Of a DNA stretch of 13,442 bases, positions 5,554-12,152 are shown one piece after another. The DNA comes from Phycisphaerales bacterium UBA2402. GTDB lineage: Bacteria; Planctomycetota; Phycisphaerae; Phycisphaerales; UBA1924. Position 1 is the stretch's first letter. Each line of letters starts with the position of its first letter. The position numbers were made by a program, and so were the translations under genes. The notes beneath the pieces were generated by a model. It did no database searches. It was not told the origin of the DNA and saw only the letters and a list, made by a program, of their open reading frames with translations. The DNA lies in NCBI GenBank assembly GCA_002343715.1, contig DDSA01000130.1, positions 1,613 to 15,054 on the forward strand. Reading direction: 5' to 3'.

Positions 5554-7800
5554 TCAAGCCACCGTGACCACCGTGTTGAGGGTGGTGCTCAGGCCGCCGA
5601 GATTGTCGGCGGCACGGACGAAGATCCGGCTCTCGCCGATGCCCAGTTTCTTCCCCGTGATCGCCAGGACCCAGCGGTCTCCCGCGAGTTTGGCCTTGCC
5701 GATGCTCTTGTCTACGCGCGCGGTAAAGAGTCCATCGCCGTTTGTATCGCGGAAGAGTTCAACGCTCTTGATCAGACCGTCGGCATCCGCCGCGGCGATG
5801 GAGAAGGAGAACATGGTGATCGTGTCCCCGTTGGAAGGGGTCACGATCAGATCGCCGACGGTCGGGGGCTTGTTGATGCGTACATCGGTGAAGGCGATGG
5901 TGCTCACGCCCCCGTCGTTGTCGTACGCACGGGCGAAGTAGCGGTCCATCCCGTTGGGGGAGAGGGGGAGCCGGGTGGTGAGGTAGACGAGTTTGAAGCC
6001 GCCGGCGGTGATGTCACCGATCAGCACATCGTTGTCATCGAGCACGCCGTTGCCGGGTTCGAGTGTGTCCTCCCCCGCGATCTCCGTATCGCGGAAGTAC
6101 TGGACACGAACGATCTTCCCGTCGAGGTCCTTGCCCGAAACGGAAAGGGTGACGGGGTCGCCGACGTTTTTGACCACCGCCGGCGCGCCCTTGAATGTGG
6201 CGATCGTGGGCGCGGCGTTGGTGATGGTGATCGTGGCCGCCACGGCGGGTCCCCACGCGCCGCTCTTGTCCTGGGCGCGGGCGAAGAACATCGTGTCGCC
6301 GACGCCGAACCCCTTGGTTGACACCTTGCCGGCGGCCGTGCCCCCGGGCGCGGACGAGGACGCGGCGACTTTCTTGTCGATACCCGCATCAAAGACACCG
6401 TTGCCGTTGGTATCGCGGTAGAACTCGACGGTCTTGAGAGGGGCGCCGGGGATCGTGACCCCCGAAGCGAGGAGATTGAATGTGCTGTTCCGTCCGACCG
6501 TGTTCGTGCTTCCGGCAAGGGCACCGATGGAGGGCGGAGGTACGACGCGATGCACCACGGCCGCGGCGGGGCCGGCCACGCCGTTGGCACCAATGCCGCG
6601 GGCGAAAAAGCGGTGGGAGCCTTCGGAGAGCCCCGCGGTGTCGATCCGGGCGGTCCAGCCGCCGCTCGAAGAAGAGTCTTCCACGAGAAGCGTGTCTTCG
6701 GCGTCGAGCACGCCGTCGTTGTTGGCATCGTGGAAAAACTGAACCTTGGTGAGTGACTTGGTGATGTCGGTAATGTTCTTCGCGGTAAGAGTGAGTGCCT
6801 GACCTTTGACGACGGCGGGTTGTGGCGCGGCGACAACAGCACCAACGGCGGGGGGGCCGACCACGGTGACCAGGAACGTGTCCTCGACGAAAGAGCCATC
6901 GGCCGCGGTGGTGCGCACCGTGACGGTGGAGGAGCCGGTGATGTTCGCGCCGTACGTGAGGGTGAGGTTGGAGCCGTTCAGCGAGGGATTCACCAGGGCC
7001 TCGTTGCTGCTCGTGACGGAGTAGGTGAGTTCGGGGATCGTCGTGATGTTCATGCTCACGAAGTTCTCGGGCTTCACAGGGGCCGTCGTGAAGTTCCGCA
7101 GGGGCAGGTCGGAATACAGCCCGTTGGTGCCGTAGAACGAGTCCGCGTTGAAGCGGGGGACCGCGGCGATGGCATCGACGACGGTCATGCCGTTGCCGAT
7201 CACACGACCGAAGACCGTGAAGCCGCCGTTCTGGTTGTTGAGATTGCCCGAGTTATCGGCGAGATTGAAGAACCACTGGCTGGTGGCGCTGTTGGGGTTG
7301 CCGCCGAGTTTGGCCATCGCGATCGTGCCGCGGAGGTTGGAAATGCCCGGCTCGTTCTGGATCGTTCCGAAACTGGCGATAGTTGCGGGGGCGGCGTTGT
7401 CCTGGCTGGGCCGCTGGAAGCCGCCTCCCTGCACGATGAAGCCCGGGACATTGCGATGGATGATGGTGTCGGCGTAGCGCCCCTCGGAGACATAGCGGAG
7501 GAAGTTGGCCACGGTGATCGGGGTGGCGTTGTTGTACAGGACGACATTGAAAGCACCCAACGTAGTATCAAACCGTGCGATGGTGCCGTTGAGTTCGGGG
7601 TTGTCGTAGCGACCGGCGAGGTTGATGACCGTCGCCGAGGAGTTTTGCGCGATGGCCGCATCGGGGATGGGGTTAAGGATGTTGACAGCGAGAAGTTGAC
7701 GCGGTTCGAGCGCATCGAAGGCCGCTGAATCGGCGTGATCGGCCGCGCGGATCGTGTCGTTGATGAGCGCGCCTCCGAGGCGCTTGATCTGAGTCAACAT
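5554..7800 (-). CDS. LEPR-motif cyclophilin PPIase with Ig/EF-hand-like modules (paralogue B)
   Basis: This 748-residue exported cyclophilin has the same domain order as its downstream neighbour. The N-terminus reads MLTQIKRLGG and then AAFDALEPRQLLAVN (26-40), the planctomycete LEPR-x-LL export-type motif. The cyclophilin domain spans about 43-217: IHR (114-116), GFIVQGGGF (120-128), GTIAMAK (158-164), SATSQWFFNL (171-180) and FTVFGRV (194-200), so the active-site Arg, Phe and Gln are kept. A beta-rich linker (about 251-314) precedes four Ig-like modules with acidic loops. The ATG at 7800 was chosen because it sits a normal distance before the LEPR motif and GAGG lies 9 bases upstream; the frame stays open for another 60 codons upstream, but that stretch is basic and low in protein character. 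It is probably the first gene of the pair. Prolyl isomerase activity is inferred from the motifs; the substrate is unknown. Confidence 0.88.
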   Translation of the reverse strand: MLTQIKRLGGALINDTIRAADHADSAAFDALEPRQLLAVNILNPIPDAAIAQNSSATVINLAGRYDNPELNGTIARFDTTLGAFNVVLYNNATPITVANFLRYVSEGRYADTIIHRNVPGFIVQGGGFQRPSQDNAAPATIASFGTIQNEPGISNLRGTIAMAKLGGNPNSATSQWFFNLADNSGNLNNQNGGFTVFGRVIGNGMTVVDAIAAVPRFNADSFYGTNGLYSDLPLRNFTTAPVKPENFVSMNITTIPELTYSVTSSNEALVNPSLNGSNLTLTYGANITGSSTVTVRTTAADGSFVEDTFLVTVVGPPAVGAVVAAPQPAVVKGQALTLTAKNITDITKSLTKVQFFHDANNDGVLDAEDTLLVEDSSSSGGWTARIDTAGLSEGSHRFFARGIGANGVAGPAAAVVHRVVPPPSIGALAGSTNTVGRNSTFNLLASGVTIPGAPLKTVEFYRDTNGNGVFDAGIDKKVAASSSAPGGTAAGKVSTKGFGVGDTMFFARAQDKSGAWGPAVAATITITNAAPTIATFKGAPAVVKNVGDPVTLSVSGKDLDGKIVRVQYFRDTEIAGEDTLEPGNGVLDDNDVLIGDITAGGFKLVYLTTRLPLSPNGMDRYFARAYDNDGGVSTIAFTDVRINKPPTVGDLIVTPSNGDTITMFSFSIAAADADGLIKSVELFRDTNGDGLFTARVDKSIGKAKLAGDRWVLAITGKKLGIGESRIFVRAADNLGGLSTTLNTVVTVA
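5557..6858 (-). repeat. Four tandem Ig-like modules with acidic loops in paralogue B
   Basis: Protein-level units occupy residues 315-419, 420-527, 528-642 and 643-748. Their loops are D358ANNDGVLDAED369 (12-residue EF-hand spacing), D463TNGNGVFDAGID475, a long variant at 571-591 containing GNGVLDDND, and D685TNGDGLFTARVD697. Units match paralogue A in order: unit 3 has the enlarged loop in both, and unit 4 has GKKLGIGE followed by N or S then RI in both. This one-to-one match shows that the four-unit array existed before the gene duplicated. Confidence 0.75.
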
Positions 7801-7881
7801 GCGTGAAGTCCTCTTCGAGGTCGCTGGGGTCAGTGAGGCCGAGGGGGGGCTTGTGCCGGGCGTTCGACGCTCACCGCGAAG

Positions 7882-7927
7882 TTCGGTTCGTTTGGGCGGT
7901 CTTTGTTTGCCCCGCGGCGTAACCGAA
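7882..7927. repeat. 7-bp inverted repeat with nested inner stem
   Basis: TTCGGTT (7882-7888) is perfectly complementary to AACCGAA (7921-7927). The 32-base interval contains a second inverted pair, GGGC (7894-7897) with GCCC (7909-7912). It could be a regulator-binding site or a structured 5' leader of paralogue B, whose start is about 80 bases away. Function unknown; a chance match is possible. Confidence 0.35.
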
Positions 7928-8188
7928 TCTCTTGGATGTCGGTTCGAGCGCAGGTGCGTACATGTTCCCTGTGCGGGCAAGGGTAGGTACGAAACGAAGC
8001 GCGTGTTCGTTCGCGCTCTACCCGTGAATCACCCCCGCGGGATCCGAGTCTGGCCGGGCATGATAAGGACGGGTCGAGAAGGCGTGATATGCCTCAAATC
8101 CCAGTGTTTCGCACGGCCGCGTGCAGCGACTTCAGACGGCGTGCGGGGCGTGCTCACGAGAGGGTGCCATCGACGGGCGCTGTGAACC

Positions 8189-8194
8189 TACGCT
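8189..8194 (+). promoter_or_regulatory. Possible -10 element of hisS (leaderless arrangement)
   Basis: TACGCT fits the TAnnnT -10 pattern and lies exactly 8 bases before the hisS ATG, which has no Shine-Dalgarno. Transcription would begin at or next to the start codon. No good -35 hexamer was found, so the call is weak. Confidence 0.25.
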
Positions 8195-8202
8195 CAGCGT
8201 CC

Positions 8203-9588
8203 ATGTCCTCCCACACTTTTCAGGCCCCGACGGGCACTCGGGACTTTTATCCGGCGGATGCGGCCCTGCGCCGGTTCATCATCGAATCGTGGCGTTCGGC
8301 GGCGATCAGGCACGGATTCGAGGAGGTGGACGGCCCGACCTTCGAGCACTTGGATCTCTACACGGTGAAGAGCGGTGAGGGGATCGTGTCGGAACTCTTC
8401 TCGTTCACCCGGGTCGGCGGGGAAAAGACCTATGCCCTGCGGCCCGAGTTCACACCGACGCTCGCACGGCTCTACGCGGCGAAGGCCAACGCGCTCCCCC
8501 GGCCAACGAAGTGGTTCTGCACCCCGACATTCTTCCGCGCCGAGAAGCCCCAGCGGGGCCGTCTGCGGGAGTTTCTGCAATGGAATGTGGACCTGCTGGG
8601 CGATCCGAGTCCCGCGGCGGACGCCGAGGTGATCGCGGCGTGCGTGACCCTCTTTGAATCGCTGGGCTTCACCCCCGCGGACCTGCGAGTGAAGGTGAAC
8701 CACCGCGCCGCTCTGGCGAATTGGTTTGTCTCTCGCGGTATTCCCGAATCAGAGCACGCGAAACTTCTTGTGCTCCTGGATCAGCGGGCAAAGATGCCCG
8801 CCGGCGAGTTCGCGGCGAAACTCGCGCTGTACAACTTCACCGCGGAGCAGGCGGAAGTCTTCAAGAAGGGCATCATCCGGGTCACGCTCCCCGAACGAGC
8901 CGGCGAGGTGCAGGTGATGGGTCAGACGGTCGAGCGGGGTATGCTCGGTCCCGCGGCGGGGAGCGACGCTTTTGATCTCTCGTTTTTCAGCGAGGCGGTG
9001 CAGCCGCTCGCGCTGGAGTTCGCCGCGGCGGGAGTGCTCGACTGGGTTGACTTCGATCTCTCGATCGTGCGCGGGCTGGCGTACTACACCGGGATGGTGT
9101 TTGAGGTCCACGAGGCAACCGGGGCGGAACGCGCTGTGGCCGGGGGTGGGCGGTACGACAACCTCGTTGAGTTGTTCGGCGGGCCGCCGACGCCGGCGGT
9201 GGGGATGGGTATGGGTGATGTGGTGCTCTCGCTGGTCATGAAGGACAAGGGGCTCCTGCCGGATGCGGGGAGATTGATGGAGTTGTCCGGTCAAAGGCCG
9301 GACGTCTTCGTCGTTTCGAACGGCTCGCCCGAGGCCGAGGCGCGAGTTCGCCCCACGGTGGCGGCGCTGCGGCGGCTGGGGCTGCACGCGCGTCACACCT
9401 ACAAGGCCACGCGCAATGTGGGAAAACTGCTCAAGGAAGCGGGCGATGCGCGTGCCCGCTACGCCGTCATCATCGAGAACAGCGAGTCGGCGCAACTCAA
9501 GGATCTCACGGGAGGCGAGCAGCGGGCGGTTCGGCTCGATGAGTTGACCGCGGGCTACCCGACGATCATGCAAGGGCGGGGTGCGTAA
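8203..9588 (+). CDS. hisS: Histidine--tRNA ligase
   Basis: This 461-residue class II aminoacyl-tRNA synthetase charges tRNA-His with histidine using ATP. It opens with QAPTGTRDFYP (7-17), the usual HisRS start. Motif 2 reads FRAEKPQRGRLREFLQ (111-126), the histidine-specific segment is SIVRGLAYYTGMVFE (287-301) with the catalytic-type R290 kept, and GGGRYDN lies at 314-320. The anticodon-binding domain runs from about 366 to 455. Two deviations from the commonest bacterial form are visible: RGLAYYTG in place of RGLDYYTG, and GMGMGDVVL (334-342) where motif 3 normally has GLER. I recall a similar GFGFGD form from plant organellar HisRS, so this looks like a known subgroup, not a dead enzyme. 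The ATG at 8203 was chosen over one 38 codons earlier because homology begins here. It has no Shine-Dalgarno. Confidence 0.95.
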   Translation: MSSHTFQAPTGTRDFYPADAALRRFIIESWRSAAIRHGFEEVDGPTFEHLDLYTVKSGEGIVSELFSFTRVGGEKTYALRPEFTPTLARLYAAKANALPRPTKWFCTPTFFRAEKPQRGRLREFLQWNVDLLGDPSPAADAEVIAACVTLFESLGFTPADLRVKVNHRAALANWFVSRGIPESEHAKLLVLLDQRAKMPAGEFAAKLALYNFTAEQAEVFKKGIIRVTLPERAGEVQVMGQTVERGMLGPAAGSDAFDLSFFSEAVQPLALEFAAAGVLDWVDFDLSIVRGLAYYTGMVFEVHEATGAERAVAGGGRYDNLVELFGGPPTPAVGMGMGDVVLSLVMKDKGLLPDAGRLMELSGQRPDVFVVSNGSPEAEARVRPTVAALRRLGLHARHTYKATRNVGKLLKEAGDARARYAVIIENSESAQLKDLTGGEQRAVRLDELTAGYPTIMQGRGA

Positions 9589-9651
9589 AGGCTTCGGCGG
9601 CGAGCGCGGAGATCCGACCCGACTACGGACATCACCGGGCGCGACCGCGCT

Positions 9652-10290
9652 TCATTTGGCTCGGGCGCGTGCCCGGAACTTGTCGCGCCAGACCGGGCAG
9701 AGTGTTGCGACCTCCGCGGCGCGTGCCCAGGCTTCGCGTTCATCCTGCGCGAGGTACATCAGTCTGGTGGCCTCCGGGCAGGTGAGGCCCGCCGGGTCGG
9801 TGTGGATCTTCTGTACGGCATCCCCGATGGCGACTTCACCTTCGCGCAGCACGCGGAAGTACGGCCCGACGCGGAGTTTGGCGAGGAATCGCTTCGGGAA
9901 GCCGGCGTCGTCCATCGCCATGGCGAGTGTGGCGCACGGCGCTCGCGTTTTGCTGACCTGGAGTTCGGCGGTGCCGATCCGGAACACATCGCCGATGCAG
10001 ACGGCGGCATCGTCCAGCCCTTCGATCGTCAGGTTCTCTCCCATGAGGCCGATGGGGATGTCGCGCCGGAGTTCCTCCCGCCAATACAGGTACTCACTCA
10101 ATGCGAGGGCGTAGACCGCCTGTTCCGGCCCCCCATGGTGCTTCTTATCCGCCTGGTCATCGCCGGCGAGGCCGAGTCGGCCGATGCGCACCCCGGTGGT
10201 CGTGGGGCGTTTGAAGATCGCCGTCGAAACAGCCCTGCCGTTTCGTTCGACAGTCCGCACGGGAGAAACATTGACGCTGTGAACGCGCAT
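9652..10290 (-). CDS. MOSC domain protein, YiiM-like
   Basis: This 212-residue MOSC-domain protein belongs to the family that includes YiiM and the molybdenum cofactor sulfurase C-terminal domain, and is presumably cytoplasmic. Visible landmarks are LGLAGDDQADKKHHGGPEQAVYA (39-61), GLMGENLT (81-88), GDVFRIGTAELQVSKTRAPC (100-119) and a conserved-position Cys119 of the kind proposed to handle sulfur. YiiM-type members act in reduction of N-hydroxylated compounds with bound molybdenum cofactor; that role is inferred here from family alone. The start at 10290 (MRVHSVNV) matches the family opening; an ATG at 10353 would add 21 residues and leave only 35 bases to the divergent manC. It is convergent with hisS, 63 bases apart. 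Molybdopterin synthase genes lie about 6.5 kb to the left. Confidence 0.85.
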   Translation of the reverse strand: MRVHSVNVSPVRTVERNGRAVSTAIFKRPTTTGVRIGRLGLAGDDQADKKHHGGPEQAVYALALSEYLYWREELRRDIPIGLMGENLTIEGLDDAAVCIGDVFRIGTAELQVSKTRAPCATLAMAMDDAGFPKRFLAKLRVGPYFRVLREGEVAIGDAVQKIHTDPAGLTCPEATRLMYLAQDEREAWARAAEVATLCPVWRDKFRARARAK

Positions 10291-10371
10291 GGCCGGATTC
10301 TTGGATGGGTCGTAGGGAGGGCGACGCCGCGGTGAGGAAATGAATCGGTACATGCGCCGTTGGTTAGCACC

Positions 10372-10380
10372 TGCTATCCT
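10372..10380 (+). promoter_or_regulatory. Possible extended -10 promoter of manC
   Basis: TGCTATCCT fits an extended -10 element (TGn followed by TATCCT). The hexamer ends 8 bases before the manC ATG, which lacks a Shine-Dalgarno, so the transcript may be leaderless or nearly so. No matching -35 box was found. The same spacing is seen at hisS. Confidence 0.3.
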
Positions 10381-10388
10381 CTCCGTGC

Positions 10389-11549
10389 ATGCGCTACGCG
10401 ATCGTGATGGCCGGCGGTGCCGGAACCCGCTTGTGGCCCCTTTCCCGCACGGGGCGGCCGAAGCAACTGCTCCGTTTCATCGAGCGGCCGGGTGATTCCC
10501 GTCCGCGTTCGCTGCTGGAGTTGGCGGCCAGGCGGCTCGACGGTATGATCCGGGCCGATCAGCGGTACATCTGCACGGCGGAGGCCTACCGCGAGGCGAT
10601 CCGCGAGGAACTCCCCGAGTTCCGGGATGCCCAGATCCTGGGAGAGCCGGCCCCGCGCGACACGGTGAACGCCGTCGGGTTCGCGGCGGCGGTGCTGGCC
10701 AAGCAGGACAAGGACGCCGTCTTTGCAGTGCTCACGTCGGACCACATCATCGAGCCCGAGGAAGTCTTTCGGGAGCGGATGGAACTTGGGTTCCGTCTGG
10801 TCGAGAACGATGACCGCCGCTTCGTGACCTTCGCCATCAAGCCGACCTACCCGGCCACGGGGTTCGGCTACATCGAGCGTGGCACGCCAGTCCGCGACAA
10901 AAAGCACGGCAAGCATCCCGCGATCGACGGCACCAAGGACCACGCCTATCAGGTCGTTCGGTTCGTCGAGAAGCCCGACCGGCCCAGGGCCGAGGCGTAC
11001 GTGCAGAGCGGGGATTATTCCTGGAACGCGGGGATGTTCGTCTGGAAGGCGACGACGTTCCTCGAGGCGCTGGAGAAGTTCAAGCCGGACAGTTTCGAGG
11101 GCCTGATGAGGATCCAGGCCGCGTGGGGCGGCAAGAAATCCAAGGCCGTTCTGCAGGAAGTCTACCCCACGCTGCCCAAAATCAGCGTTGACTACGCGAT
11201 CCTCGAGCCCGCCAGCAAGGGGCAGACGACAGCCGCGGACGGGGAGCAGCGTTTTCAGGTCTGCATGGTGCAGATGGACCTTCGCTGGCTTGATGTCGGC
11301 TCGTGGCCGAGTTTCGCCGACACGCTGGCGCCGGATAAATCGGGGAACAAGTGCGCCGGCGAAGGCCGGGCGGTCCTGCACGCGGCCCGCAACAACCTGG
11401 TCTACGCGGGCAAGGGGCACACGGTGGCGGTGCTGGGTGTCGAGGACCTCGTGGTGGTCCACACCCCCGATGCCACGCTGGTCATGCCGCGCGCACGAGC
11501 CGAAGAACTGAAACTGCTGCACGCGGAGATCGGCGAAAGTCTGCGGTAG
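10389..11549 (+). CDS. manC: Mannose-1-phosphate guanylyltransferase (GDP-mannose pyrophosphorylase)
   Basis: This 386-residue cytoplasmic nucleotidyltransferase converts mannose-1-phosphate and GTP into GDP-mannose and pyrophosphate, feeding polysaccharide and glycoconjugate synthesis. The signature MAGGAGTRLWPLSRTGRPKQ (7-26) is the nucleotide-binding loop of the family. Others are EPAPRDT (86-92, usually ending RNT), TSDHII (116-121), GFGYIERG (158-165), RFVEKPDRP (191-199), SWNAGMFVW (211-219), SVDYAILE (266-273) and LDVGSW (301-306). It ends soon after the beta-helix-like region and lacks the cupin phosphomannose isomerase domain found in bifunctional ManC/AlgA proteins, so it is monofunctional. 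It is divergent from the MOSC gene (98 bases) and 32 bases ahead of yqgF, probably cotranscribed. Other sugar-1-phosphate nucleotidyltransferases are less likely given FVEKP and SVDYA together. Confidence 0.92.
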   Translation: MRYAIVMAGGAGTRLWPLSRTGRPKQLLRFIERPGDSRPRSLLELAARRLDGMIRADQRYICTAEAYREAIREELPEFRDAQILGEPAPRDTVNAVGFAAAVLAKQDKDAVFAVLTSDHIIEPEEVFRERMELGFRLVENDDRRFVTFAIKPTYPATGFGYIERGTPVRDKKHGKHPAIDGTKDHAYQVVRFVEKPDRPRAEAYVQSGDYSWNAGMFVWKATTFLEALEKFKPDSFEGLMRIQAAWGGKKSKAVLQEVYPTLPKISVDYAILEPASKGQTTAADGEQRFQVCMVQMDLRWLDVGSWPSFADTLAPDKSGNKCAGEGRAVLHAARNNLVYAGKGHTVAVLGVEDLVVVHTPDATLVMPRARAEELKLLHAEIGESLR

Positions 11550-11581
11550 GCCGGCGCCGGAGTTCGGCGCAACAATCACGC

Positions 11582-12013
11582 GTGCGGTACCTTGCGATCG
11601 ATCTGGGCGACAAGCGGACGGGCCTCGCGCTGGGGGATTCGCAGACGCGCTTGGCCTCGCCCGTCGAGATGATCGGGGTGCCGTTGGCGCTGCGGGGAGG
11701 CGCGGCCTTGATCGATGCGATCCAGGAGGCGCTCGATCGTCTGGTTGGTGCGGGAGCGCCGTGCGAGTTGGTGATCGGGGTGCCGCTCATCGACGGAGAA
11801 GAGACAGCCCGGTCGAAACTGGTTCGGGCCTTCGGCAAGAGCGTGGCGGAAGCGACCGGGCGCATCGTTCATTACCAGGACGAATCTCTCACGAGTTCGG
11901 ACGCGGACTGGAGCATGGCGCGATCCGGTCTGACACGGCAGCAGAAGAAAGCACGACGCGATGCGCTCGCCGCGGCGGCAATTCTCGGCGATTTTCTGAG
12001 CGCGCTGCCATGA
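11582..12013 (+). CDS. yqgF: YqgF/RuvX family pre-16S rRNA nuclease
   Basis: This 143-residue RNase H-like protein matches the YqgF family, which processes the 5' end of pre-16S rRNA and was earlier proposed to resolve Holliday junctions (RuvX). Visible elements are AIDLGDKRTGLALGD (5-19), VIGVPLIDG (64-72), YQDESLTSSDA (98-108) and the helix RRDALAAAAILGDFL (125-139). D7, E101 and D127 occupy the expected acidic catalytic positions. Length is typical. The start is GTG at 11582: homology begins here, and no closer ATG exists in frame. There is no ribosome binding site at a useful distance, and a CCGGCGCCGG palindrome (11551-11560) lies in the short gap after manC, so translation may depend on reinitiation after manC. 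Confidence 0.9.
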   Translation: MRYLAIDLGDKRTGLALGDSQTRLASPVEMIGVPLALRGGAALIDAIQEALDRLVGAGAPCELVIGVPLIDGEETARSKLVRAFGKSVAEATGRIVHYQDESLTSSDADWSMARSGLTRQQKKARRDALAAAAILGDFLSALP

Positions 12014-12021
12014 TGGAGTAT

Positions 12022-12060
12022 CCCCGTCAGAACGGGCCGTCCGCGTCGGGGTCTTCTGTT
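12022..12060 (+). terminator. Weak intrinsic terminator-like stem after yqgF
   Basis: CCCCG (12022-12026) can pair with CGGGG (12047-12051) over a 20-base loop, followed by TCTTCTGTT. It lies 9 bases after the yqgF stop and before the flagellar promoter. The stem is short and the T-tract is broken, so this is only a candidate. Confidence 0.3.
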
Positions 12061-12123
12061 CGCCCTGGACATGGGTAGTCCGTACGACGCCCGGGCAGGC
12101 GGTTTCATTCGGTGGTTGACCTC

Positions 12124-12139
12124 TGGCACGCCTTTCGCG
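12124..12139 (+). promoter_or_regulatory. Sigma-54 (-24/-12) promoter of the flagellar rod genes
   Basis: TGGCACG (12124-12130) is a perfect -24 element. It is followed after four bases by TCGCG (12135-12139), with GC at 12137-12138 at the -12 position. The spacing is exactly GG-N10-GC, the invariant geometry of RpoN promoters. Location directly ahead of flgF fits the well-known use of sigma-54 for flagellar genes. The predicted start of transcription, about 12 bases after the -12 GC, is near 12150, only about 3 bases before the assigned flgF GTG. Confidence 0.6.
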
Positions 12140-12152
12140 GAAGGCGGGAGGC

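Larger units (their letters stand above)
7801..8202. other. Divergent intergenic region between paralogue B and hisS
   Basis: About 400 bases without a convincing gene. A 128-codon plus-strand frame crosses it but is rich in Arg and Cys and resembles no protein. It should hold promoters for paralogue B (leftward) and hisS (rightward). Visible structure: the inverted repeat at 7882-7927, a 6-bp inverted repeat AACGAA (7993-7998) with TTCGTT (8006-8011), and a 4-bp hairpin CCTC/GAGG (7810-7820) that would cover the paralogue B Shine-Dalgarno. No tRNA, riboswitch or T-box pattern was recognised. Confidence 0.6.

Noticed and set aside
6820..7728. 302-codon plus-strand open frame inside paralogue B
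   Set aside because: Same kind of shadow as in paralogue A; the two shadows resemble each other only because the sense genes are paralogues.
7941..7950. GGTTCGAGCG resembling a tRNA T-loop
   Set aside because: The flanking bases do not form a T-stem and no acceptor, D or anticodon arms can be built around it.
7799..8185. 128-codon plus-strand open frame in the intergenic region
   Set aside because: Composition is not protein-like, it begins at the start codon of the divergent gene, and no family is recognisable.
8089..8202. 38-residue N-terminal extension of hisS from an ATG at 8089
   Set aside because: The extra residues are Arg-rich and not part of HisRS; homology begins at the ATG at 8203.
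9635..9676. Interrupted inverted repeat CCGGGC/GCCCGG between hisS and the MOSC gene
   Set aside because: The 30-base loop and overlap with the MOSC coding end make it a poor terminator, though some role in convergent termination is not excluded.
10291..10353. 21-residue N-terminal extension of the MOSC protein
   Set aside because: The family start is MRVHSVNV at 10290. The extension is basic and would crowd the manC promoter.
10374..11579. 401-codon minus-strand open frame opposite manC
   Set aside because: It mirrors manC codons and has low-complexity charged composition. manC has all its family motifs.
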